From JAJDZL01 sp965221175 (GTDB lineage: Bacteria; Pseudomonadota; Gammaproteobacteria; Arenicellales; JAJDZL01): a stretch of 64,000 nucleotides of DNA. Of the stretch, positions 28,375-37,524 are shown one piece after another. Both the position numbers and the translations under genes were made by a program. The DNA lies in contig OZ244867.1 in the NCBI GenBank assembly GCA_965221175.1, positions 1,054,001 to 1,118,000 of the forward strand. The letters are read 5' to 3'. Under the pieces are notes generated by a model that had not been told where the DNA came from, searched no databases, and saw only the letters and a list, made by a program, of their open reading frames with translations. The stretch's first letter is position 1; the number at the start of each line of letters is the position of its first letter.

Positions 28375-29691
28375 TCATCGTAGCTCGCTTAGTTGTCCGA
28401 TTACAGCCTCTGTGATCAGCGCCGCACGGTACTCATGCAAACGTTCAAGAGACCTCTCAATCTTCTCCCATTGGCAATCAATATTAGAGCAGGAAACTTC
28501 TATAAATTCAATTATTTGACTTTGCTCATCCCTATCAGGAGGAAATGGAAAATGAAGATTTGCATATCTATCAGCACTGATATTTTGGATTGTGCTTTGT
28601 ATAAACGTCGATCTAACCCACTCCCAGTATGAAACTGAATTTAGAAACCAATAGAAGAAACGAGCATCGTGCTCCTTCTTTACTCGTGCTCGAATTAGGT
28701 AACCAGCATAGCAGGCAATACCCCAAGCCTCCTTGTAGATAATGCTCTTTCCAACTGTCGCCCCACTTCGCGCCAAAAGAATGTCATTTGGTTTTAGCAG
28801 AAAATTCTTCGCAACCTCGGGTGGCAACGAACGGAAAGTCTCATCGCGTAGCCTGCCTAGTTCATCGACATCGGTGATCCGTACATACCGTGGCCATTCC
28901 GGTTCATCGAACTCCGCTGCAGCGTTGGCTCCATAGGAGAGAGGTACCGAGGTAATGAACTTCAGCCGCTTTAGATTCCAATGCGCCGGGATATCGCCGA
29001 GCCAGTCGATGCCAGTCGGTTTCATCGGCGCGCCCGGGCTGATGCCCTTGATGACGGCTTGAGTGATGAGAGCCTGACGCTTCTCTGCCAAACGATCTAG
29101 AAGTTTACGCTTCTTCTCGATTAACCTGTCGATCTGCGCTGTCTTTTCATCCAAAAACAGCGCAATTCGCTGCTGCGTATGGAGTGGAGGTAGTACGATG
29201 TAGGCGTTTTTCATCGGAAATTGGCCGAGTCCAAAGCGAGTTACGCCATTTGCTGCGAGCTTGAACTGATCATTAAGCGGATCCGCCCGGCAGAGCCAAG
29301 CGAGAAAGCCTCCGTCTAAACGTGGTCCGGGCTCGAATACCGAAAGGTGGTAGCCGCACAGAACTTCAGGCATATTTTCGGTCACTAATGCAGGGATACC
29401 AATATCATCCCATCTTTCGCTGTCCTTTGTGACAATAACCTGACCGCGCTTGAGTTGAAATCGCTCTATTTCCATAGCGGTCGCCGATCCCTCCATAAAG
29501 TGCAATGTCGGTGTGATGCTGTCGTTGTAATAGACATCAGTGTAGTTGCAGAGCCGAACTGGTTCTTCATCCTCAGAAATAGTCTTATCGACGTTACTAT
29601 TTCTAATATGAGCGCAGAACTTCAGCTTCTTTAACTTCCAGAGTGGCGGAAGCTCACGATATGATTCGAGGACACTTTCCGGAACTTCCAT
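28375..29691 (-). CDS. hsdS: Type I restriction-modification specificity subunit S
   Basis: Protein of 438 residues with two target-recognition domains separated by conserved helical spacers: PLHTQQRIALFLDEKTAQID, IEKKRKLLDRLAEKRQALIT in the centre, and PDRDEQSQIIEFIE with LHEYRAALITEAV at the end. Each half begins with a LKKLKF or LKRLKF box (PPLWKLKKLKF, AHWNLKRLKF). It determines the DNA sequence methylated and restricted. The start overlaps the hsdM stop by one base (TAATG). Confidence 0.93.
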   Translation of the reverse strand: MEVPESVLESYRELPPLWKLKKLKFCAHIRNSNVDKTISEDEEPVRLCNYTDVYYNDSITPTLHFMEGSATAMEIERFQLKRGQVIVTKDSERWDDIGIPALVTENMPEVLCGYHLSVFEPGPRLDGGFLAWLCRADPLNDQFKLAANGVTRFGLGQFPMKNAYIVLPPLHTQQRIALFLDEKTAQIDRLIEKKRKLLDRLAEKRQALITQAVIKGISPGAPMKPTGIDWLGDIPAHWNLKRLKFITSVPLSYGANAAAEFDEPEWPRYVRITDVDELGRLRDETFRSLPPEVAKNFLLKPNDILLARSGATVGKSIIYKEAWGIACYAGYLIRARVKKEHDARFFYWFLNSVSYWEWVRSTFIQSTIQNISADRYANLHFPFPPDRDEQSQIIEFIEVSCSNIDCQWEKIERSLERLHEYRAALITEAVIGQLSELR

Positions 29692-31868
29692 TATGCAGCT
29701 AATCCCTTTAGCAGCTCTGCAATCTCCCCCTCGAGCTTATCGATATCCGCTCCAATCTCTTGGAGCGGCCGAGGTGGCTTGTGGACATAGAAATGTCGAT
29801 TGATCGGAATTTCGTAACCCACCTTGGTCTTGTTATAGTCCACCCATGCATCTGGAACATGAGGCAGTACTTCACGCGCCACGTAGGCATCAATGTCGTC
29901 CTTGAGGGTTTCAACTAATTGACAATTGGGCTTTTTCGGCCCAAAGTCCATTGGCAGAGGCATTGTCGTACCGAGCGGAATAGGGATGCTCTCTGTGTCT
30001 CGGAGCTCATTGTCAGATTCCGGTTTCCCCTTGCTGTCCCGGCAGATTTCGGCTTCTGAGTCGCGCTCGCCGAGAGCCTTAAAAATAGCCTTTTTGATCG
30101 AAACGGAAAGTTTTAGGCCCGCGCGTCCGACAACCTCCCTCAAATCATTCTCGAATACTGCTCTGTCCATATAACGCCCCTTGCCTTCAAGCTTTGCGAG
30201 AGTCTTCCGGATGACGTCTTGCTGCTTTCGCCCTGCTTCGGACTCGCGTTCAACAACTTCAATGTCCTTTCGTTTTCTCGTATTCGTAAGGTTCGAGAAG
30301 GCGGATTGTTGGTCGAGCCTTGCGATGCGCGCTGGCGTCGCTTCGAAGTTCATCCGCAGAGGGCGTTCGACCGTCACCTTGAGAAATCCGAATTCGCGGT
30401 TCTTCAAGATTCGGGAGATGACACGGGTCTCGATCTCGCCATCGATTTCAACTTCAGCCGTTTCTCCATTCTGAAAATTGCTATAGACGCTGGTAAGGTG
30501 GCGAATCTGATCTTCGCTAATCTCGTTGCGCTTGTTGTTGAGGCTCTTTTTCATCTTTTGGAAAAAGCGGGTACCGTCAATGAGTTGCACCTTGCCGCGC
30601 CGCTCCTCGGGCTTGCGATTTGTTACAAGCCAGACATAAGTAAAAATTCCGGTGTTGTAGAAAAGCTGATCCGGCAACGCCACGATCGTGTCCAGCCAGT
30701 CGTTCTCAATGATCCAGCGCCTAATGATGGAAGGGCCCGATCCGGCATCACCCGAAAATAGCGGCGAACCATTGAAGACGATAGCGATTTTTGAACCTGG
30801 CTGGTTCTCATCTCCTTCCTTGTAGGGATGCATCTTGGAGATCATGTGCTGCAGAAATAGCAGCGAACCGTCGTTGATGGCAGGAAGTCCAGCTCCGAAA
30901 CGTCCCAAGAAACCAGTCGTCTTATGCTCCTGCATTACGACTTGCTTCTGGTCTTTCCATTCAACACCGAACGGTGGATTGGCCATCAGGTAATGGAACC
31001 GCTCTCCCTCGAATCCGTCCCGGGTTTTGCCATCGCCGAGCGTGTCGCCAAGAATTATGTTGGCAGTGTTCTCGTCCTTGATGAGCATGTCCGAGCAGCA
31101 AATTGCCCAAGATTCCTCATTGTATTCCTGACCGTACAGCGCGAGCTGTGCTCGCTTGTTTTGCGAGAGAATCAGCTTCTCGGATTCGGAGAGCATGCCG
31201 CCCGTCCCGCAGGCCGGATCGTAGATCGTGCGAAAAATTCCGGGCTTGTAGACATTCTGCTCACCAGTGTAGATGAAATTCGCCATAAGGCGGATGACCT
31301 CTCTCGGGGTGAAGTGATCCCCGGCTTCTTCGTTAGCCTGTTCGTTGAAGCGCATGACCAGATGCTCGAATAGGTACCCCATCTGAAGGTTATCAATACT
31401 ATCAGGATGGAGATTGATATCGGCCATCGCCTTGACGATCGTGAACAGGCGATTGCTTGCGTCTAGCTTTTCGATCTGATCGATAAACTTGAATCGCTCA
31501 AAGATGTGCCGCGCGGTTGGAGAAAAGCCGTTGATGTACGCGACAAGGTTGAGTGCAATGTTCTCGCCATCACCGAGCAACTTCTCAAAGGTGTAGGGAC
31601 TCGTGTTGTAGAGTGGGTGACTTCGATTTGGATCAGCAGCATTACCAAGGAGTCTGTCCATCGCCTTTTCTGGAACCCCTTGCGCCACAAACTCTTCATG
31701 TTTGGCGAGTACAGTATCCTTGGTCGGCTCTAGTACACAATCAAGCCGGCGCAGGACAACCATGGGAAGCATTACGAGGCGATACTGGGGAGGCCGATAG
31801 GGTCCCCTCAACCGGTTCGCGATTTCCCAGATCGTTGCTTTCAGTTCTTCGTGTGTCTGAGTATTCAT
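29691..31868 (-). CDS. hsdM: Type I restriction-modification DNA methyltransferase subunit M
   Basis: Protein of about 725 residues. The N-terminal helical HsdM_N region is followed by the N6-adenine methyltransferase core: HFTPREVIRLM, the SAM motif DPACGTGGM and the catalytic NPPFGVEW. A long C-terminal extension (beyond residue 500) includes ERPLRMNFEATPARIARLD and PLPMDFGPKKPN, typical of the longer HsdM subclass. ATG 31,868 is preferred over an in-frame TTG six bases upstream. It methylates adenine at the HsdS-defined site. Confidence 0.94.
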   Translation of the reverse strand: MNTQTHEELKATIWEIANRLRGPYRPPQYRLVMLPMVVLRRLDCVLEPTKDTVLAKHEEFVAQGVPEKAMDRLLGNAADPNRSHPLYNTSPYTFEKLLGDGENIALNLVAYINGFSPTARHIFERFKFIDQIEKLDASNRLFTIVKAMADINLHPDSIDNLQMGYLFEHLVMRFNEQANEEAGDHFTPREVIRLMANFIYTGEQNVYKPGIFRTIYDPACGTGGMLSESEKLILSQNKRAQLALYGQEYNEESWAICCSDMLIKDENTANIILGDTLGDGKTRDGFEGERFHYLMANPPFGVEWKDQKQVVMQEHKTTGFLGRFGAGLPAINDGSLLFLQHMISKMHPYKEGDENQPGSKIAIVFNGSPLFSGDAGSGPSIIRRWIIENDWLDTIVALPDQLFYNTGIFTYVWLVTNRKPEERRGKVQLIDGTRFFQKMKKSLNNKRNEISEDQIRHLTSVYSNFQNGETAEVEIDGEIETRVISRILKNREFGFLKVTVERPLRMNFEATPARIARLDQQSAFSNLTNTRKRKDIEVVERESEAGRKQQDVIRKTLAKLEGKGRYMDRAVFENDLREVVGRAGLKLSVSIKKAIFKALGERDSEAEICRDSKGKPESDNELRDTESIPIPLGTTMPLPMDFGPKKPNCQLVETLKDDIDAYVAREVLPHVPDAWVDYNKTKVGYEIPINRHFYVHKPPRPLQEIGADIDKLEGEIAELLKGLAA

Positions 31869-32558
31869 AAACAATCTTGTGGATGCACTTCGTTGAAATT
31901 CAAATTTTATATGGTTTCATCGTCTGAAGACCATATTCGCGTGGTGGGCTGTGCGAGTTTTTCACAGAAGACAGGTATCTGTCCAACCTGAAATCGATCG
32001 TCGATGGAAAACTGATCAACCAGAGAAACTTGGACCGAACTCGGCACTAATAAGTCAGCTAGCTAGGAAAACAAATTTCTGACTTGATATCATCCTATCT
32101 CGTGAAAAAATATAAGCTAGATTGAATCTGTACAATGACAAAGTGTCAAGAATAATATCGTTTCTATCACCAACACTTTCCCCACACTTTAACAGAATAG
32201 TAATTTTTACTTCAAGTAGCTGGTCTAATCTGGTTGGTCGGACAGCATATCCAGCTCTTTGAGTTACTCTTTCTGAGGCCGCTCATTAAGATTACGTATA
32301 TTCATATAATTAATAGTGCATCGCTGTAATGACGACTGCAGACTTGAGCGATTCGATTGGTCTACACTCATTGCTTTAGACCTATCATTTTTTTGGTGGT
32401 GCACCGCTGCCGCAGGTTATCACTAAAACAGAAAAATTTACAGTCCGAAAAGGAGACAACGTGAAAATTTGATTGGATTAATGCTACCGGGATATATCCC
32501 CTACCGCGTAGCAGATTAGTTCAATTCTCGTCATAACTGCTTCCGAACATAGAAGATA
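31869..32558. other. Intergenic region upstream of hsdM
   Basis: About 690 bases of AT-rich DNA without a recognisable gene. It must hold the hsdM promoter. No repeat or RNA was identified. Confidence 0.5.
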
Positions 32559-32770
32559 TGGGGAAAAAAGAGTGGACACTAACTGAAATCTCGAAGTTGC
32601 TGAATCAACCGCAACATCGACTAATATATTTTTGCGAATAAAATGTGATCAAGCCAGACGGAAGAGATGCTAGTGGCCGTGGTTCCAGTCGAGTTTTTTC
32701 TGCCCGAAATTTGTTTGAGTTTGAAATTGCCTTGACATTATGGAAATTTCACATTCCCGCTCCAATATCA
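32559..32770 (+). pseudogene. MerR-like HTH regulator fragment
   Basis: From ATG 32,559 the frame reads EWTLTEISKLLNQPQHRLIY, then FCE, a TAA stop, then NVIKPDGRDASGRGSSRVFS and ARNLFEFEIALTLWKFHI. This is the layout of the N-terminal DNA-binding domain of MerR-type or Xis-like proteins. It then passes at about 32,765 directly into serine recombinase relic D, so it is truncated as well as nonsense-mutated. Confidence 0.5.
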
Positions 32771-33255
32771 ATGGGCTACGACAGTCACACGACAAAGTGT
32801 TCCAATCTCCCCCAATTGAGTGGATCGGAGACAAGTTATCAGACATCCATAAATTATTGGAATAAAAGACAGGACAATCTGCGATCGCTCTTCGGAAACT
32901 GCTTGGGTCAATCAAATTTGAACCAACCTATCCTGACATCGGCAAGCCGCACTATGTTGCATAGACTTCGTTAAATGCCTTGGCAATTGTTGCACCATTT
33001 ACCGATTTGGGAAATGCGGACAACGGTGCGGATTCTTACCTATGGTGGAGGTGGTCGCAATGTATTCGAACCATGTCCATACTACATTTTGAGTTCACTA
33101 TGTTGAATACTTCAACTCGGCCTCTCTACCAAGAAATCGCGGCAAAATCATTACAACTACATCAACTCGGATTAAGTTTAAGAATTATTGCCACAAAACT
33201 CAATGTTGACGAAAAAACCGTATCCAAAGCAATTCAATGGGCCAAAGAAAATTAG
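32771..33255 (+). pseudogene. Serine recombinase C-terminal relic D
   Basis: About 290 bases (32,771-33,060) match the relic next to ssrA (48,855-49,140) closely, including ATGGGCTACGACAG, AAGTGTTCCAATCTCCC and GCTCTTCGGAAACTGCTTGG. At TGGTGGAGGTGG the two part: this copy goes on with SQCIRTMSILHFEF, then the HTH tail LYQEIAAKSLQLHQLG, LSLRIIATKLNVDEKTV and SKAIQWAKEN to a stop at 33,255. The first half has frameshifts; the last 92 codons (ATG 32,980) are open. Confidence 0.72.
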
Positions 33256-33400
33256 AATGTCAAGAGACATCATTTTCTCTCTCCAATATTATTTACACCG
33301 ACTCTGTTCTTAGATTTAAATTCGAAATCAAATGTACAACTTTGGAAATATCCAGCAATTCTGCAATGGATTGGAATGTCAGTTAATTTCCCAAATTTCC

Positions 33401-34621
33401 CTACTTCAATGCGGCAGGTTTTCGAAAAACGAGTATCTTCTCATCCAGCATCACATTGTACAGGCCGAACACAATTTTCGCGAGTTCCCTCTCCCGTTCG
33501 AGACCCGCTTCCACGGCCCATTCACTCATCTGTCGTGTAGTCGTATACTCGTGGCCACCCACTGTTGCGTTTCCAATCACGAACACCGCTTTGGCTCCGG
33601 GTTTCAGGACTCTTTCCACCTCGCGAAACATCCGTTTCAGGTCTTCGTTGTACATTGCCAGTTTCTCCTTCTGTCCATGCCCGCGAACCCCTGTCATACT
33701 GTTACGGATCTGCACAAGGTCAACCTTAAGGGCCTCCAAGGCATGTAAATCGTTTTTCATATAATCCAGCGCGATCGAGTAAGGTGGCGAGGTAACAACG
33801 GCGTCAACCGTGGCTTCGCCCACTCCGACCATTCCTAGATTTCGGGAATCCCCTAGCACCGCGGAAACGTTCCCAGGGGTAATCTGAAAGCGGTCTAGGG
33901 CACTTGCATGTGCTTCAACGGATTCCAGCATGGCTTGGAGGTTCTTTCTAAAAGACACTCGACCATCTCTCTTTCGTCTGGAAATATCGCTGAAAGCAAC
34001 CATGCGGGCCATCTGAACGAAGTCAGCGACAATTGGACTAGTATCATTTGTAGTTGACGCATCGCACGGGTCTAAAGCGTCCTCTTCTAGCAGGGCGCGA
34101 ACCTTCTGCCGCACCTGGTCTACTGCGGTAACAGACAATGTCTTCACACGTGTTAGCAACACACACAGTGGGGATACATCGACACCAATACACTTAGCCC
34201 CCAGTAAAGACGCTTCCAGTGCCGTAGTACCACTCCCCACATACGGGTCCAGCACGAGCGAACTTTGCGTGACGCCCACAATATTGAGCAACGCACGAAT
34301 CATTTGCGGGTGAAACTTTCCTCGATAGGGATAGATCCAGTGAGTGAGGTACTGGTTAACCGAACGGGTGCGGTTGAATTCGCCGCCTTGATAGTTGGGC
34401 TTGATGAGTTGATCGTAGACCGTGGGAATGCTGTCGAGTGTGCCAATGTAAGCAGCACGCTTCAGCACGTCTGTGTCAGCGCCGTTGAGGCGAACGTCAA
34501 ACTGCCAGGGATTGTTTGGGTCGGGTTGTAAGTCCTCACATCCGAAGGCTTGCATCTCAATCCGAGCAAGCTGCTCCTCGTATATAAACTGGACGTTGCG
34601 TTGAAGGGTGAGGGTGTTCAT
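33401..34621 (-). CDS. DNA methyltransferase, TSPPY type
   Basis: About 406 residues from ATG 34,621 (a GTG at 34,654 is an alternative). The SAM-binding motif is LDPYVGSGTTALEA and the catalytic motif is VTSPPYS, giving the order SAM motif then catalytic motif. TSPPY is usual for N4-cytosine methyltransferases, though some such enzymes methylate adenine. The N-terminal third contains YLTHWIYPYRGKFHPQMIRAL, the substrate-proximal element of this group. It is last in a three-gene cassette with two small proteins; no restriction enzyme gene accompanies it. Confidence 0.82.
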   Translation of the reverse strand: MNTLTLQRNVQFIYEEQLARIEMQAFGCEDLQPDPNNPWQFDVRLNGADTDVLKRAAYIGTLDSIPTVYDQLIKPNYQGGEFNRTRSVNQYLTHWIYPYRGKFHPQMIRALLNIVGVTQSSLVLDPYVGSGTTALEASLLGAKCIGVDVSPLCVLLTRVKTLSVTAVDQVRQKVRALLEEDALDPCDASTTNDTSPIVADFVQMARMVAFSDISRRKRDGRVSFRKNLQAMLESVEAHASALDRFQITPGNVSAVLGDSRNLGMVGVGEATVDAVVTSPPYSIALDYMKNDLHALEALKVDLVQIRNSMTGVRGHGQKEKLAMYNEDLKRMFREVERVLKPGAKAVFVIGNATVGGHEYTTTRQMSEWAVEAGLERERELAKIVFGLYNVMLDEKILVFRKPAALK

Positions 34622-34663
34622 GCGGTATCTGTAACACAATTCACCCGAAGGCACAAGTATCTC

Positions 34664-34930
34664 TCACACCTCTTCGGCAAGCCGGCACCAAGACGTTTCT
34701 GTGAGTTCTCGCTCGTCGTCATCCCCTGCATTGCGCAAGTAACAGGATAATTGTTTTCGCAAGTGACGCTCGGAGGCGGTAAGCGAGCCTCGGAATAGCT
34801 CGACGAGCGTTTTTGTTATCGTGAAAGTTGTGCACTGCTGGCAATCCACGAGAAACAGCTGTTTCTCGTGGATCCAGTGAGCGTCGATCGACTGATGCCC
34901 ACAGACAAGACAGCTATTCAGCTGGCACAT
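34664..34930 (-). CDS. Small zinc-ribbon-like protein in methyltransferase cassette
   Basis: Protein of 88 residues. The N-terminus has LNSCLVCGHQSID and FLVDCQQCTTFTI, two CxxC pairs that should bind zinc. The C-terminal half is helical and basic. It overlaps the upstream 89-residue gene by 17 bases and ends 42 bases before the preferred methyltransferase start. A perfect 30 bp palindrome lies inside it. Function unknown; a DNA-binding or control role is a guess from the cassette. Confidence 0.55.
   Translation of the reverse strand: MCQLNSCLVCGHQSIDAHWIHEKQLFLVDCQQCTTFTITKTLVELFRGSLTASERHLRKQLSCYLRNAGDDDERELTETSWCRLAEEV
34844..34873. repeat. Perfect 30 bp palindrome inside coding sequence
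   Basis: The 15-base arm ATCCACGAGAAACAG is followed at once by its exact reverse complement, with no spacer. It lies within the zinc-ribbon-like gene, encoding WIHEKQLFLV there. It could be an operator, a cruciform or transcript hairpin. Confidence 0.85.
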
Positions 34931-35183
34931 TGCGTCCGAGTGTGCAGCCGAGCGTGCGACTGAAAATCAACTCAAGCCGATTTTGCCATCCACCTTGCCC
35001 ATAGTTGTAGGCGTACTGGGGAATCTTTCTGAGATCATCGTCATCTAGCTGAAGCTCGTTCGTTTTAGGGTTTAATTGCCTCTGCAGCTTCACGAGTAAC
35101 TGTTGGAAGCCTCCATCGCTAGCCGTATTTGGTTCTTGCCGCAGTAATTCACTAACCTCGACGTTGCTCAACTTAAGTTTCAT
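34914..35183 (-). CDS. Small protein of methyltransferase cassette, 89 residues
   Basis: First gene of the three-gene unit. The sequence contains NVEVSELLRQEPNTASDGG, then FQQLLVKLQRQLNPKTNELQ and YAYNYGQGGWQNRLELIF, a compact, conserved-looking alpha/beta pattern. I do not recognise a named domain. It shares a 17-base overlap with the next gene. About 300 bases upstream (35,184-35,487) are AT-rich and contain no gene. Confidence 0.55.
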   Translation of the reverse strand: MKLKLSNVEVSELLRQEPNTASDGGFQQLLVKLQRQLNPKTNELQLDDDDLRKIPQYAYNYGQGGWQNRLELIFSRTLGCTLGRNVPAE

Positions 35184-35487
35184 AATGTTTTTCAGGATTT
35201 CAGCACTGGTAATTTCAATTTGACCTTATACGAAAATTATAACTTGAAAAAATTATCTAACTCGATTCTTGCAATTTAATTCGTCAGCTGAATTCAACAA
35301 CTTGATAGCACTGATAAGCTATTTCGAATGTCTAGGCGCAAAACGAGAAATCTGTGACAACAAATTTTCGTTCGACGAAAACTGACTTAGAATTTGATCA
35401 TTAATGAAGTAAACAAACAGCTTTCGTCACTGGAGAAAGTTAAAGCATTGATTGAAAAAATCTTGCTCAATCAATCGTTGCATTGTA

Positions 35488-35830
35488 GGTACTATTGACG
35501 CCCGTAACTCTTCAGCCAGTTTTTCCTGAAATTGGAAGGTTCTGTTACATTCTCACAGTTCGATATATACTGTCGCTCTCATCGAAATGCCGTCTTCCAA
35601 AGATGGCGCGGAAGACAGTTCGACTGCATTGCGTTGGTGGACTTGGACGGAAAGAATCCGTACCGTTACAGAAATGCCGTTTAAAGTTTCTTTGGTTGAC
35701 TATTCTTCAATGCCAGCATATCAAGAGATTGCAAACAAATGTTTGCAATTAAAGGAACTTGGGCTAAGTAATCGAAAAATAGCTTTACACCTTTTCATCG
35801 ATGAAAAACAGTAACATAGGCAATCAATTG
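35488..35830 (+). pseudogene. Serine recombinase C-terminal relic E
   Basis: Across two frames: TPVTLQPVFPEIGR, HSSIYT, EMPSSKDGAEDSST then ALRWWTWTERIRTVTEMPF, and the HTH tail AYQEIANKCLQLKELG, LSNRKIALHLFIDEKQ before a stop. The sequence is closer to relics B and F in the WWTWT block than to A and D, so at least two recombinase lineages contributed relics. Confidence 0.65.
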
Positions 35831-36035
35831 GATTAAAGTCGATTGAAATGTGCGTTAGACATTTTCGGCTATTATATTACTGCTGTGAATTTACACGAAC
35901 TCAGTAAATTCAGTTCGATGAACCTAGACACCTAAACATGTCTGAACAAATTTGCTACTGTCCAAAAATACAGTAGCTACGCCGATAAAAAAGGCCGCAG
36001 ACTACCCAGAATTAAAGAAAGCTTGATCTACGTCA

Positions 36036-36632
36036 ATGAGGAAACAGCCTATTAATACAGTCCGCCCATCAGCTAAGCAGGTATCCATATATCTTGAGAA
36101 ATGGGATTCGCTCGAGAATTACGTTTCGCAGGAGAGTAGCCTCAGGAAATTGTTCGCTGAAACGTATCCCCGAAATGTTGATATGGATGACGTTCTGATT
36201 AAGGTCTGCTCGCTGAATGACTTTTACAGTACGCATATTTTTTATCCATTCATCGTTGCTAAGCACATTGTTGATTTGGACATTGATCAGCGCCTCTCAA
36301 AACGCGACCTTACTCTTGTGAACGATCTCGCTGTCGTTAAGGTTAACGAAAATAAGACCATTAACTTTTATTCATTTTCCACAAAGTACTGCAGCCATCA
36401 TTTCCCGGAGTGCTATCCGATCTATGATAGCTATGTCGAAAAGATGCTTATGCACTTCAAGCGGGTGGACAATTTCTTCAAATTCAAAAAGGATTACCTC
36501 AGGCACTATCCGACGTACTTTACCGTGCTGACGCAGTTCAGCAGGTTCTATGGGCTTGATAGTTTTTCCCTGAAACAGATCGACAAATACCTCTGGCAGG
36601 CGGGTAAGGAATATTTTCCCAGGAAAAACTGA
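36036..36632 (+). CDS. Unknown 198-residue protein
   Basis: The family is not known to me. A conserved-looking core is KVCSLNDFYSTHIF, VAKHIVDLDIDQRLSKRD, then INFYSFSTKYCSHHFPECYP and IYDSYVEKML, reminiscent of helix-hairpin-helix DNA glycosylase-like folds, without an obvious catalytic Asp. No signal peptide or membrane segment. It sits alone between relics E and F and seems to be the whole content of that cassette. The 308 bases after it (36,633-36,940) hold nothing recognised. Confidence 0.68.
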   Translation: MRKQPINTVRPSAKQVSIYLEKWDSLENYVSQESSLRKLFAETYPRNVDMDDVLIKVCSLNDFYSTHIFYPFIVAKHIVDLDIDQRLSKRDLTLVNDLAVVKVNENKTINFYSFSTKYCSHHFPECYPIYDSYVEKMLMHFKRVDNFFKFKKDYLRHYPTYFTVLTQFSRFYGLDSFSLKQIDKYLWQAGKEYFPRKN

Positions 36633-36939
36633 CCCCGCTGCAAATCCGAATTAATATCACTTCCCAAAACCTGCGAGAGACTTTTTGTTTGTTTTGTTTG
36701 TAAAATCGAGTGGTTTTACTCGACCGTTTGAAGTCTTAACACAGTACAAAAATACCGCCATTTGACTAAATTTATTTATAAAAGAATATCTGCTACCGGA
36801 CTTGTGTTATACCCTGTCCGAAGAAATCAAAGAATACTAGCACAAACAGAGGATAAACGTAGGGTGAATGGAGAGAATCTGGGGGCTGAAGAGATGTCAA
36901 AACGGTCGAAACTCTTTTAATACAAGGGGAATTAGAAAA

Positions 36940-37200
36940 CCCGTCTACCTAGAGAATCCCTCTGGAAAGACGTGTTGTCACCCCAAAATTTGGTGGACTT
37001 GGACGGTAAGAATCCGCACCGTCGCTAAAGTTCCAATCCAAGTTAAATTGCTCGATTCATTTCGAGAACCAATTTATCAGAAAATAGCGAAAAAATCTTT
37101 GCAATTCCACGAACTTGGTTTCAGCTACTGCAAAATAGCCAAACTCCTTAATGTTGACGAAAAAACCGTTGCGAAGGCTGTCAATTGGATCACTGAATGA
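36940..37200 (+). pseudogene. Serine recombinase C-terminal relic F
   Basis: An open stretch ending at TGA 37,198: VYLENPSGKT, then WWTWTVRIRTVAKVPIQVKL, then LLDSFREPIYQKIAKKSLQF, HELGFSYCKIAKLLNVDEKTV and KAVNWITE. This is the best-preserved HTH tail in the window. The region before 36,940 no longer resembles the recombinase. The 320 bases to 37,524 contain no recognised gene. Confidence 0.65.
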
Positions 37201-37524
37201 TCTGTCGCTAATTCGTAGAATTAAAGAAGATACAAGCACTGCTAATTCGTGATACTAGTGCTTCGAGTTCATAGTTCATTGTGCAGAATATTCAGACAAC
37301 ACCAATTGATCAGTTCAAACGGTGTGCGTTGCCGATCAAGGACATCTAGCCCAGACCGTTGCAGAAGAATTGGATTAAACTTCGCAACAGTTGAAATCTC
37401 AAAACCAAAAATCCTCACTTACTGACACCTAGTCTCGACAACAATAAACTGTATCCACAATCGGACTGAACACTTACAATGAAAATTTCCTTCAATAGCA
37501 TACGCGACAATTGTTGAGTTTGCC

